Origin: Spirodela intermedia
Taxonomy: Eukaryota > Streptophyta > Magnoliopsida > Alismatales > Araceae
Assembly: GCA_902729315.2 (NCBI GenBank)
Contig: LR746275.1
Coordinates: forward strand, 1,272,501-1,336,500
Reading direction: 5' to 3'
Length of the DNA: 64,000 bases
Part shown: positions 12,401 to 23,000 of the stretch, one piece after another
How positions within the stretch are numbered: the first letter of the stretch is position 1
Layout: the number at the start of each line of letters is the position of its first letter
Notes under the pieces: model-generated
What the model was told of the DNA's origin: nothing
The model's database searches: none
What the model saw: only the letters and a program-made list of their open reading frames with translations
Made by a program: the position numbers and the translations under genes

Positions 12401-14498
12401 TAGTCATCAAAGATCCACTGAATAGAACCCTACACCTATTTTTGTCACACATCAATCAGATGATGGTCGATTGATAAAGATCACCATGGCGTTCTTCAAC
12501 ACTGTGTTCCTCCATGCGGAGGAGAAATTTCTCCCAAAATATTTTACCCGGCATCTCACATTGAGAATTTACGAAAAATAAAGGAAAGCACAAACTCAGA
12601 GAAAAAAACACAGCAGAAGCTAAATAATGAGTGTTACAGAAGGACTTAGAAAAGTATAGCATACCATAGCATAGCAAAGAAGTAAACGAGGAAAGAGAGC
12701 CAGGGACCCACCTGTATGCATGCGACAATCGGCCATGCTGCACGGCAAGATCCGGATTGCTCTGCTCTGAGAGAATCACAACGGTCTTGAATATCCGACC
12801 ATAGAGCAGCCTCCACTCTAGAGCAGTCCGATCAGGAGGCCCACTACAGTACATGATAAGCACAACGTTCCCAAAGTTCTTCCTCCACCTGATGAGGTTC
12901 CCGATCTCGTAGTTGACCATTCCCGTCTCCTCCACGCCAAGGTGCATGGACGGAAGCTTGCGGGGGATGAACTCCTTCTTGTCGCCATGGCCAATGGCTG
13001 CCCTCGGGCGGTCCAGCTCCAGCGACATCAGCCTCGGCTGCTGGTACCCGACAGCCACCAGATCCTGAAGCCATGCTACTGTAAATTTCAGATCCTTCTC
13101 AGACCAGAATCCCTCCTCCGCCATGGCATAGCTGAGCTGCAGTATCCGGTCAAACAAAGTCGGCTTGTTGGAGCGCCAAGCAACCAGGAACTTGATCAGG
13201 CGCCCGACATTGACATGGAGATCCTTCTCCTCGGCAAAAGGGTAGGCCTCGGCCTGGTCGGGGCGATGAACGGTGGGGGGATAGACGGCGACATAGCCGC
13301 CGATCTCCCAGAGAATACGCTGTGCCCAGTAGCCGCGGAGCACGTCTGAGGCCATGGTGCTCACAGAGACCGGGAGCATGAGGCCCCAGAAGGCCGGAGA
13401 ATGGAAGAGGGTGTTGAAGGAGTTGACGGGGACCATGGTGCCCTGCGGCAGCGCCACCTTGGGAGCCTTCTCGTCGAAGCGGATGTCGAAGGTCTCCACC
13501 GCCGTTGACTTTCGGGTGAAATAGAAGACGGAGTCCACGTCGGGGAGGCCATTGGAGAGCCCCTGCTGGATGAACTGCCGCCCCCCGAGGACCTCCGTGT
13601 AGAATTGCTCATGGTAGACCTCGCCGACATTCTCCAGGGGGAGGCCCCTCGGCCACACAGATCTCTGCCCGAAGTGGACGTAGGGGTTGATGACGGTGCG
13701 ATTGGGATCCTCGTGGCTGTATTGGAGCAGGAGCTGCTGCGGCTGCGCCGCCCCGGAGTCCCCCAGGAGGTCCACGTCGAAGCGGGCGGCGAGATCGTCG
13801 CCGAGGACCTCCACGCGGCGGTCGGCGTCGAAGATCTTGCGGGCGCCGTGCTGGATGGCGAAGAGGTATCCGGCGGTCTTGCGGACGTAGGATCGGTAGG
13901 GGAGGTGCTCGAGGATGCGGAAGCCGAGGCGGGCCTGGTCCTCCAGGGAGAGGAAGATGGAGCCCTTCAGGGACCAGTCTGGGGGAGTGGCGGAGTTGCC
14001 GACGACGAGGAGCTGCCATCCCCGGATCCGGACGAGACGGCGAAGGGAATCGGAAGGGGGGGAAGGGGGAGCGGAGACGACGATCCAGCGCTCGGCGCGG
14101 AAGGCGGCGGTGGGGCCTGGGAGAGGGGGAATGGGGGGGATTCTTCTCCAGGAGACATGGGGGAAGGCGAGGCGCGAGGCGGAGGATTGGGCGTCTCCGG
14201 CGATGCGAGACTGGAAGCAGAGCAGGGCGGCAGTGTCGCCGACGTTGCGGAGGAAGAAGAGGGCGGCGACGGATGTGGCGAGGAGGAAGATGGCGACGAT
14301 CTTGTAGAGGTTGTCGGAGAACCAGGTGGAGAATTCGAGGCTCTTGGGCCGCGAGAAGCGGTAATCCCGCAGATGGCCGGCGTGGGGGTAGTCCCGCCGG
14401 GTGGCGCCGCCGTTGCCAGCGGAGGGCTCCCGCTGGTCTTCCTCCTCGTCGGAGAGAGAGGATTTGGCGGCGTGGGAAGCTCGCTCCTGCACCAGCAT
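9407..14498 (-). CDS. STL: STELLO-type Golgi glycosyltransferase (DUF288)
   Basis: STELLO proteins are Golgi membrane proteins needed for cellulose synthase complex assembly and export. Three exons join in frame on the minus strand: 14498-12712, 10357-10231 and 9883-9407, giving 796 residues (Arabidopsis STL1 is about 770). The start MLVQERA matches the family N-terminus. One membrane segment (about residues 67-84, IVAIFLLATSVAALFFL) makes it a type II protein with a short Arg-rich cytosolic tail. The luminal part begins ERWIVVS (about 137), has GWQLLVVGN, and an IFDADRR block (222-228) whose DAD resembles a metal-binding DxD. Exon 2 encodes EGFVFLQDDMILNYWN. The protein ends KLIRLMAPGDPLLMELV, the family signature end. 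Introns are GT-AG; intron 1 is 2.35 kb. (GA)n lies in the 5' leader. STL1 and STL2 cannot be told apart here. Confidence 0.93.
10358..12711 (-). other. Intron 1 of the STELLO gene
   Basis: The 2.35-kb intron has donor AG|GTGGGT and acceptor CTGCAG. Small open frames inside (for example 11735-11998 on the plus strand) match nothing recognised and show no conserved motif. Confidence 0.7.
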
Positions 14499-14591
14499 TT
14501 TCTCCTCCGAGGGCTACTCCAGAACTGAACACGGGCTCGTCGGTGAGGAGCAAGAAGATGGCGACCAGATCTCTGCACCGCCGACAACCAG

Positions 14592-14593
<2 letters not shown>

Positions 14594-14647
<54 letters not shown>
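14594..14647. repeat. (GA)n tract in STELLO 5' leader
   Basis: About 27 uninterrupted CT units on the plus strand, which read as (GA)n in the direction of the STELLO gene. The tract lies about 95 bp upstream of the ATG, so probably in the 5' UTR or core promoter. A shorter tract follows at 14825-14853. Confidence 0.95.
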
Positions 14648-14650
<3 letters not shown>

Positions 14651-14820
14651 TTGCTGTTGGAGCTTCGCTGTCGACGGGCTTTCCCTCCCCGCAGACTGAG
14701 ACAGTAGTCCCTCCGCTTTCTCTCTCTAGAAGAGTGATCAGAAAAAAGGAGGATCCGCCATTTTTCCCTCTGCCATGCCCGTCTTCCTCTCCTCTTTTTG
14801 TCACGTTGCCTTCCTTGGAC

Positions 14821-14824
<4 letters not shown>

Positions 14825-14853
<29 letters not shown>
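14825..14853. repeat. Second (GA)n tract upstream of STELLO
   Basis: About 14 CT units on the plus strand, about 330 bp upstream of the STELLO ATG. Confidence 0.95.
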
Positions 14854-14855
<2 letters not shown>

Positions 14856-14859
14856 CCTC

Positions 14860-16304
14860 TCCTGGCTGTAGTAAGTTCTGCGGAATATCTAAATATAATT
14901 CTTCTTTTGGTAAAAAAGTTCGTAATTTAATTATTAAATAACGTTGATATTTTTTCAAAACCATACAAAGCTCCCAAATGTCACCAACCACGGCCTCTTA
15001 TTTATTTTATCTCACCCGAAAATATTTTTCAGGATTTACAATATTAAAATTCTCACATATTAGGATCCACGATGTAGTACGGAGAGGGTAGCGACACGTG
15101 GCATGCCGAGCGGACGGCGACCCTTGAGCAGTCTCGTCGTCAGTGATCACCTGCTCCCCGTGGCCTCCTCGTTCGTCTCCGATGGGGCCCAATCACCGAC
15201 ATTTTACGGACAGAGTATATATGTAATTCAAGGAAATTCCAGGGTATTTATTACGAGTTGTGATATTGATATTACCCAAAAATTATTTCTGAAAAATAGT
15301 ACTTCATGGTCAAAATCACAATGGTTCCAACGCTATTATTAATTAAAAAAATAGATAAATAATAATACATTAATAAAAATAAGAAAGACTGCGGTTATGC
15401 TATCATTAAATAAATCATTTTCCATAAAAAAACATGTAAATGAGAAAAAAATAACCCAAGATCACCTGATCCTAGACAAGCTACAGAAGAAGAAAAAAAA
15501 CAGATTAAAAATAAAATAAAAATAAATCCTAGAGTTCTCCCCACACGTGGTCAACTCTTCTGCTATTTATTTCCATAATCACCAATGTCTGATGAAGAAT
15601 GGCCCAGATCATAACGGATCTCGGAGAAATAAACGGTCAATGATGGAAACAAAAATTTTGGCAAAGTCAGCAATTTTGCTCCATCTCACCAGATGATTCA
15701 AGAAGAACCCACATGAAGAACTGCTCAATAGGCATTGGAAGTTATGAAAATTAATATAGAACAAGGAAGAAATGCCGGGTATCTACTGATGAGCAGACAC
15801 GCGCATGCCAAAAATAGCAAGTCTAGAAGATTTCCTGAGCCTCTCGCAGAGATCTGTTCAAGGTCTGGTCCGGCTTCACCATATCCAGAGAGTAAACGCC
15901 CAATTGCAGCACAGTTCTTGTCAACATCTTCAAGAGCCTGTCATGAACGGGGCAGGAGAATGACTGATTCGTCACCAGGCTCAAACAAAGTCAACCCGCA
16001 GGTGGGTCAACCCAACAAACATTGGAAGAACAAAAAACAGCCTTCGCCGTTGACTACCAAGCAAATAAATCGTGTTCTTAGAAGACTTTATTAAAGATTC
16101 TTAGTTTATAATCATCAGTTAGTGGGATGAAGTACCCAGAAATCATTCTAATTCAGTACCCAGAAAAGGATTTTATTCTCTGATAAAATAGGTAAGCATA
16201 AACCCTAAACAGGATATTTTAGAGACATCAAAGTAGATCAACAGACAATGAACCAACCCTAATCGAATGATACCTGAACAAAGATGCAAGCGCCTGTTCA
16301 CTAT
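14860..16304. other. STELLO promoter region and UTP18 3' flank
   Basis: No gene is recognised. Two ACGT-core elements are visible: ACACGTGGC at 15094-15102 (CACGTG core 15095-15100) and ACACGTGG at 15543-15550, the latter followed by GTCAAC (W-box core on the minus strand). The interval 15340-15540 is AT-rich. Confidence 0.55.
15095..15100. promoter_or_regulatory. G-box CACGTG upstream of STELLO
   Basis: Perfect CACGTG, bZIP/bHLH core, about 600 bp upstream of the STELLO start. Its function is inferred from the motif only. Confidence 0.4.
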
Positions 16305-18017
16305 TCAGGCCTTTTGGTAGTGGTGAAGCTTGTATAATAACACCTTTCCAGCAGCATTTCCAACGGCCATGAATCCTCCATTAGGACTGAAGTCCAAGCA
16401 GCGTGGGTACTGAAGGTTGCACCCCAGAGCAGGCCAGTTGGAGAATACAGTGAACGATGGCACGTGGAGGAGCTTCAAGCTGTTCTTCTTCATCGACGAG
16501 CAAATGGCCAGCATCTGGGCGTCGCAATTAAATCTCAAGCAATCAACTTTTGTGGTGAGATTCTCGATTGCCTTCACGGGCTTTCTCTTTCCGGCAAGAA
16601 ACTCTTCACGGGAGTAAACGTTCACTATTCCGCTGCTCGAGCCGGCAGCAAACAAGGTGCTGTCCTGAGAAGTACAGAGTGCAGAACCCGTCAGGCAACC
16701 TTCATCGACGCCCTTGTGAAAACACTTTCTTGTCCCAAGATCCCAGTGATAAATGTGCCCATCTCCCCCGCTGCTCACTAGCTCTCTCCCATCATCCGAG
16801 AAAGCCAAGGAACGAACAGTGCCATTCATCTTCAAAGTGCCAATCAGATTCTTCGTCTTCGATGATACCAAAAGGATATACCCCTCGTTACCGATGAATG
16901 CGATGGTACCAGAGTCCGGAGAGACTTCAAAAGATTCTAAGCTTCTCTCTTCCCGACCAAGCAAGGGGCCCACCTTGTCAAACTTAGCCTTTACTAGATC
17001 AAAACAATAGAAGAACCTCCTTCTCCCTGAAATTATGACTTGGGAGCCCTCAGGCAGGAACGAAGCCTTGCGAATGGGGCAGTCCTCAATGAAGATGCTC
17101 TCCACTCGAGTGTTACGCTTTCCGTCGACTTGAAAAAACCGCAATCGCCTATCCAACCCAGCAGCCAGCAGTAATTGAGCATTTCTATGGAACTGCACGG
17201 AGCTTATGGGACCATTTGATGATTCCTCAATGTTAGCATCTATCAGCCTTGAGTACTCCAGGATTCCAGGAAGCAGCCTTGACCCATCTTTTACGAGGAG
17301 TTCATCGGTGCTCTGAAGAATACTAACGCCTTTATCTTCAGCATCATGGGGAGCAGTGACCCCACTTCCCTCACCAGATTCATCATCAGAGGAATGGTAT
17401 TCACGCGACCTGGAGCCAATTCTGGCCCATTCTGTTCCGGGGTTGAGTCTAACATGCTGAGCGCGCAATCGTGAAACAAAATCACTGCCAGAGATGACAC
17501 TCTCGTCGGCCTTTTGCCTTAGCTTCCTCAATCTGTTGACATTTGTGACGTCCACTCTGACCTTCTCTTCTTCGTCGTCAAACCAGACAGAATCTCTGAG
17601 TTCGTCGAGTTGCTCATATTCCCGAACCTGCGCCTGCAAGTCCTCTTCATGAACCACTGCGCCATCGCCCCCAGTTTTATCGATATAAAATTGTGACGCA
17701 GCAGATGCATCAATCACCTCTCCTCCATCTCCATTCCCTTCCTTACCAAAATCTGGGAGAGAATAAAGTGAACCAAACAGGAGCCCCTCCAGCCTCTTCT
17801 CTTCTGCGCTCTCCAGGTCTGCGTCCTTTTCTGCTTCAGTCGGGGCGCCATCTTTCCTCTTTCTCTTCTTCCTCTTCAACTTGGTTGAACCAGATACCTC
17901 TGCTCCAACAGCCTCCTCTTCCCCATGAACCTGATGAGATTCTTCAAGGTCTCCCTCTTCATCCGTTCCTTTCTTCCTCTGCCTCCCAGTGTGAGCGTTC
18001 TGGGAGATCAAACCCAT
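16305..18017 (-). CDS. UTP18: U3 snoRNA-associated WD40 protein UTP18
   Basis: Component of the small-subunit processome (UTP-B) that acts in nucleolar 18S pre-rRNA processing. A single 570-codon exon starts MGLISQNAH. The N-terminal 110 residues are charged, with a lysine-rich KLKRKKRKRK stretch that could act as a nucleolar signal. The conserved UTP18 block follows: LDELRDSVWFDDEEE, then VDVTNVNRLRKLR. The C-terminal half is a WD40 propeller with recognisable units: GPISSVQFHRNAQLLLAAG, GTVRSLAFSDDGRELVSSGGDGHIYHWD, and the final LDFSPNGGFMAVGNAAGKVLLYKLHH. Length agrees with plant orthologs (about 540-570). The lack of introns in the coding region is consistent with one ORF holding all expected blocks. 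A TGGGCT element lies upstream. Confidence 0.92.
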   Translation of the reverse strand: MGLISQNAHTGRQRKKGTDEEGDLEESHQVHGEEEAVGAEVSGSTKLKRKKRKRKDGAPTEAEKDADLESAEEKRLEGLLFGSLYSLPDFGKEGNGDGGEVIDASAASQFYIDKTGGDGAVVHEEDLQAQVREYEQLDELRDSVWFDDEEEKVRVDVTNVNRLRKLRQKADESVISGSDFVSRLRAQHVRLNPGTEWARIGSRSREYHSSDDESGEGSGVTAPHDAEDKGVSILQSTDELLVKDGSRLLPGILEYSRLIDANIEESSNGPISSVQFHRNAQLLLAAGLDRRLRFFQVDGKRNTRVESIFIEDCPIRKASFLPEGSQVIISGRRRFFYCFDLVKAKFDKVGPLLGREERSLESFEVSPDSGTIAFIGNEGYILLVSSKTKNLIGTLKMNGTVRSLAFSDDGRELVSSGGDGHIYHWDLGTRKCFHKGVDEGCLTGSALCTSQDSTLFAAGSSSGIVNVYSREEFLAGKRKPVKAIENLTTKVDCLRFNCDAQMLAICSSMKKNSLKLLHVPSFTVFSNWPALGCNLQYPRCLDFSPNGGFMAVGNAAGKVLLYKLHHYQKA

Positions 18018-18339
18018 GGCAGCGATGCACCGACTGCATCAGGAGTGAGATTCGAATGAAAAAACCGACATTCACGAAACCCAGTAGAGAAAAAAAAATA
18101 ACCCAACAAAATCTATAACCCAGATTTGAAGGACAAGATAAACAGACGTCCTCATCAGCGGCAAAAAGAGGAGAATACCACTCAAGAGTAGAGCGTCTGC
18201 CGGCGCCGGCGATAACCCACAGAATCACCAATAGTCTTGGCAGCGATGCGGCTACAGGGGAGGCGGCGATGCCGACGGCGCCAGGGGGGAAGCGAGAGGA
18301 AAACTGAGAGCAGTCAAGGGCTCAGAGGAGGCAGGCGTC

Positions 18340-18420
18340 AGGGTTTTGCGGCGGAGAGCTTGAAGTAAACCGGACCGGACCGGGCGGCCGAAAATGTTGA
18401 ACCGGCTGGAAAAATGGGCT
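18340..18420 (-). promoter_or_regulatory. Candidate UTP18 promoter elements
   Basis: TGGGCT at 18415-18420 fits the TGGGCY site II consensus of plant ribosome-biogenesis and growth genes. AGGGTTTT at 18340-18347 reads AAAACCCT on the gene strand, one base short of a telo-box. Both lie 320-400 bp upstream of the UTP18 ATG. This is motif matching only. Confidence 0.35.
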
Positions 18421-19444
18421 CTCGATGGCCCCTCCTAATCCGGCCGGTCTAGCCCGGTTCAAAGATGGCTCTGCCACCGCCGCCGCTGCTAATGCTATCC
18501 AAACTATCCCATTGTCAGTTATTATTCCAAAACAATTTTTTGTGGGTTTTTGAGAAAATATTTTCATTATGTATATTTATTATTTTTTAAAAAATAAAAT
18601 GAATAATTTAGTTTTTTTGGCTCCATAGGCTAATGAAAATTGGTATGCTAGGATTAAACACGAATATTTAAGATATTATTATTTAAATATAAATAGGCAT
18701 TACATGAACCTACCACCAATTTAAATATTTTAAATCAGAAATTTCATAAAAAAGTGATCTCAGGCTTGAATTTTCCTGAACTTGTCCTTGATTTTTTTAT
18801 TGTGATGAACCTTTTGAGAAGTAGATCTTGTGAGTGATATTCCACAACATGGTAAACCTCCTATTTTTGCTAAGTTATAATATTTTATTATTTAAATGGC
18901 ATGAAATTTATTGGATTAATACCTTTTCATCATCAACACATCATCATTAATCAGAGTACTATTGACTTGAATAGAAATAATTCAAAATCTTATTTATAAT
19001 CATACCAAGATGGGCTGGTGAGTAAAAAAATATCAGATTGACATTAATAATATTTCGATGGTGAGAAGGAACTGATTTATGAAATTTATATTATTTTTAC
19101 ACGTTGACTCTGATATTTGTTTACTCATATCTTAAGGACCATGGTATTCAATCAAGTCAACTAATTTCAGCCCACCTAGCATGAGGACTCATAGAGATCG
19201 TGGATCAAAAACTTTGTTGGCTCATATCAATCATTTATGTCTCAATATAATCATACACCATGAAGAAAAAAGAACAATCCAACTATGATGGGCTTTTTTC
19301 TTACCCCAAACCTTGGAAAATACAGCCCCCAAGTCTAAAAGTTCATGGCTAGACTGGACTACGACTTTGAGAAAATACCAATAATAGACCACAAGTTGAA
19401 CTCCTTTGAAGCTAAAAGCGAGATAGATAGATAGATAGATAGAT

Positions 19445-19503
<59 letters not shown>

Positions 19504-20055
19504 GACAGAGAGAGACAGAGAGAGAGATTGCTATTTGGTTGATCATGAAACAACTCCCAAATATTAAACATAAGTTCTAAACTGTCTTCAGAACCAGATG
19601 ACGAATGAGCCTCCTAAACAGTGCACTGGGGCCCTATGAAGTCCTATGCAGCTGGACGGGCTGGGTCCGGTCTTCACAAGGACCCGTACTGTGAACTTTT
19701 TTCGGGCTTCTTATGGACCTGGATTTATCAGCCCGGCGGCCCGGCCCATCTTCTTGGACCACCCACGGTTTGTTCTTCAGCCTAAACTCGGAAAAAATAC
19801 GAGGCCGTTGACTTTAGGCGCAGCATTCGTCAAAGAAGCCACAGCAGAGTAACTTGCCGGAATTAGTAACTATAGGAGCTTGGAGGGCTCACTAATGAGT
19901 CATAGCATCAGGCCCTCTGGCAGAAAAGAGAGGCCTCACATTGAGTGTATCATTAATTGCCGGACGTTGGTGATCTCTGCATGATGTTCTCTCCATCACT
20001 AACATACATAAGTTTTTATTTTTTTTCCCTTTTAATGGAAAAAATCTTCACCCGG
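18421..20055. other. Intergenic, AT-rich
   Basis: No gene is recognised between UTP18 and the acyl-CoA synthetase 3' end. A compound microsatellite lies at 19421-19527; the rest is unremarkable AT-rich DNA. Confidence 0.6.
19421..19527. repeat. Compound (GATA)n-(GA)n-(GACA)n microsatellite
   Basis: Tandem GATA units change directly into GA units, then GACA units, then mixed GA/GACA. This pattern is typical of point mutation followed by slippage expansion within one array. Confidence 0.95.
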
Positions 20056-23000
20056 TCAAAGCCCTTTCTTCGAATCCGGGTCAGAGGCTGCCAGCTCAGC
20101 ATACATGTCGGCAATCGCCTTGCTGAAGTATGACTTTGCTTGAGGCCTTTTAATCTAAGAAAATAAAATTAAGAAAGTTATTACTAGGTGAAGTCAGGGA
20201 CCAAAAGGGGGGGGGGGCGTTGACTTACTTAATCTAGTTTAAACTATTTATTTATTGATATGGGAGAGCTGGAAGGCTTGCCTTGAATGTGGGAGTGAGA
20301 AGGCCGTTCTCCAAGGTGAAAGGCTCCGGCACCAAGGTCACGGCTTTGACGAATTCAAATCCCCTCAGCTGTAGACCAAGATGAGAAGATATGGGAATTA
20401 TAGATTTGAAACTATGTGAAAATGGTGATATTATATTAGATTTATGAAGGGCATGGGCACCCAACCTTGGCTTCCCTTCCAATGGCGTCCAAGTCCGCCA
20501 GAACAGCAGCTCTGGCTCTGGGATCCCTGCACAATTGCTCCAGATCTTCGTACTGCGGAGAACAGATGGCCGGTTATAGCCTCACAAGCTGGATTTATCT
20601 TTAAAAAAGTCAACGCTGGGAAGCAAGCACCTGAACGCCGTTTGATGATGCCCAGCCCCTCAGGGAGTCTTGGTCAACTGAGATTACTGCTACCAGGCTG
20701 GCGTTGAAGCTGTCCCCTGTTCCATGAGAAATGTCAACCGATCCGAAAGTCCGCAGACGAAATCAGGCGCGTTGATATGTATTAATAATTTATCTTGCGA
20801 ATTATATGAAATGCGGGCGGATGAGCTCCAGAAAGATTGGAGATCCGGCTTACCATAAACGAAGCACTGGGCGACGAATTTGCACTTGGCGTATACATTC
20901 TCAATCTTCTCTGGAGCGATGTACTCGCCCTGGGCCAGCTTAAAGATGTTCTTCTTTCTATTGCCAGAGTGGAGGATCATTAGACTCGATATAAATAATT
21001 ATCAACGAAAAAATCAGACAAAAAAAGGGCAACGAATGGAAATTAGACCCTAATTTTCAAGGATATAATCCTAGAAAATCAAGAAATCCACCTAAAAAGA
21101 CATAAAATAAGCGAGTGCAAAGGATAACTATGAGGAAAAATCTTCACGGTTTCAAGGGACAGGTGAAAACAGGCTGACCAAGAGAAAAAAAGAGGAAAAT
21201 GCAGAAAATAAATGGCTAGGAAAACATAAACCCGTAAAATTGTTCATTAAGTCAACCGCAGCAATTATCCTCTGCAGAATTACCATGAATAGAATACAGC
21301 GGAAATCATTGGGCCATTTAAGTGAGGAATATGGACTTTCATGCCATTAACGCTAACAAGAAATATAATAATTTCTTATCTTGGTTAACTACTGGAGAAT
21401 TATAGGAATTAAAACTGAAAAACCAATTCCAATACATCCCATGATAAGATCTCCATTCAGGCAATACAATCTCCTTGCATTAACAAGACAATCATACGCA
21501 AAAGAGGCAAGAGAACCATATTCGGTTTGTAGCCTAGTAAAGTTTCTGAACAAGACAATCAGTGATCCTCATTAAGCCATTAGGTGTTTAGCTGATGCTT
21601 TCACATTGTTGATGAACTAATAAAATGGACAGAATGTGATTCTCTCTATGGAGGATACTAATGCTAGAAGAGACTGACGTTGAGACTAACCATTCAAACT
21701 ATGGGGCCTGTCAACGGCAATAAAAAGTGGGACTAATTCACTAGGAACCCCTGCTGATGAAAATTCGCCACCGTGGAGCCCTCTGTCTGAAGGCGCCATA
21801 TCATATATCTTAAGATATCCGCCCAGTTGACATTTGTCAAGGTCGGTGAAAGTCAACGATATATAGCTAATGGCCAAACAGGATAGAAACTTTAGAATGC
21901 GGTAAGAAGAAATTCGTTAAAAGACTAGTGGAAGTCTTACGTTGTTCCCATAAAGCTCGCCCGGTCAACCTTTAATGAATTCGGTAACAGCTAGGAACTA
22001 TATTATGAGAAATTGCCGGCTGATAGATTGATGTTAGTGAGTTTTCTATTTCTTTTAGGTAGAATTTTAATGCAGAGAGGAGGAAGAACACAGGAGGTGG
22101 GTAGTCCAGTAGCATTCTACTACTAAACAGTAAGAAATTCATGAACCTTCTCAGATACTTTAACACAGAGGTGGGTAGTCCAGTAGCATTCTACTACTAA
22201 ACAGTAAGAAATTCATGAACCTTCTCAGATACTTTAACACAGAGGGAAAAATGAAGCAGAATTTCAAAGTTGTGTGATTCATGAAATTTACCTATCAATG
22301 ATCTTCAGGCGCCCACTAGGTAACCAAAGTCCAATGTCCCCAGTATGAAACCATCCTTCTTCATCAATCACGTCTCTCCTGTCACGTTATTTATCTGTTA
22401 AATCAAGAACAAAGAACAACCAAAGTTTAAAGAAATGGAACCAGCTTACGTCTGCAAATCATCCTTGTAGTAGCCTTGGAAAATAATGGGACCCCTCACA
22501 CAAATTTCACCACGAGGATATGGGAGATCATCAGACGTGTAGTTCATCTCAGGAACATCAACAAGTTTGATTTCTGAGGAAAGTAAAAAGATTTAAATAA
22601 ATAATTATTACAAAGTTTCGAAGATAAAATTTGAAGTATATGGAAAAAATTCTTATGTTGTCATTTCAGTAAATAATTTTTTCTTCAACAATAAAATTTG
22701 ACAGCAGTTCATCTTATGTTCCGTTCTCGCGTGCACACACTTATGGATCGAAACTATCAATAAGATTTGAAAACTGAACCCACATCATGTTAAATAGGAA
22801 GTCAAGGTAAGACTGAAATTGAGAAAAGAGATCATGCAGTCAATTTCGAAACATGAAGACCCTAAGCAAAGCAACACTCACCACATGAAGCATTAGGAGA
22901 ACCAACATGACCTGTGAGGTTGTCACCAGGATTCATAGCACTTATAACACATGAAGTCTCCGTCATTCCATAACCCTCAATAACTTCACAACCAAAGCAT

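Noticed and set aside
13605-14991. Long frames (307 codons plus strand, 460 codons minus strand) overlapping STELLO exon 1
   Set aside because: Off-frame readings of a GC-rich exon; only the minus-strand frame starting MLVQERA has family motifs and a membrane segment.
16200-16209. AAACCCTAAA telo-box match
   Set aside because: It lies downstream of the UTP18 stop, not in a promoter, so it is not taken as a regulatory site.
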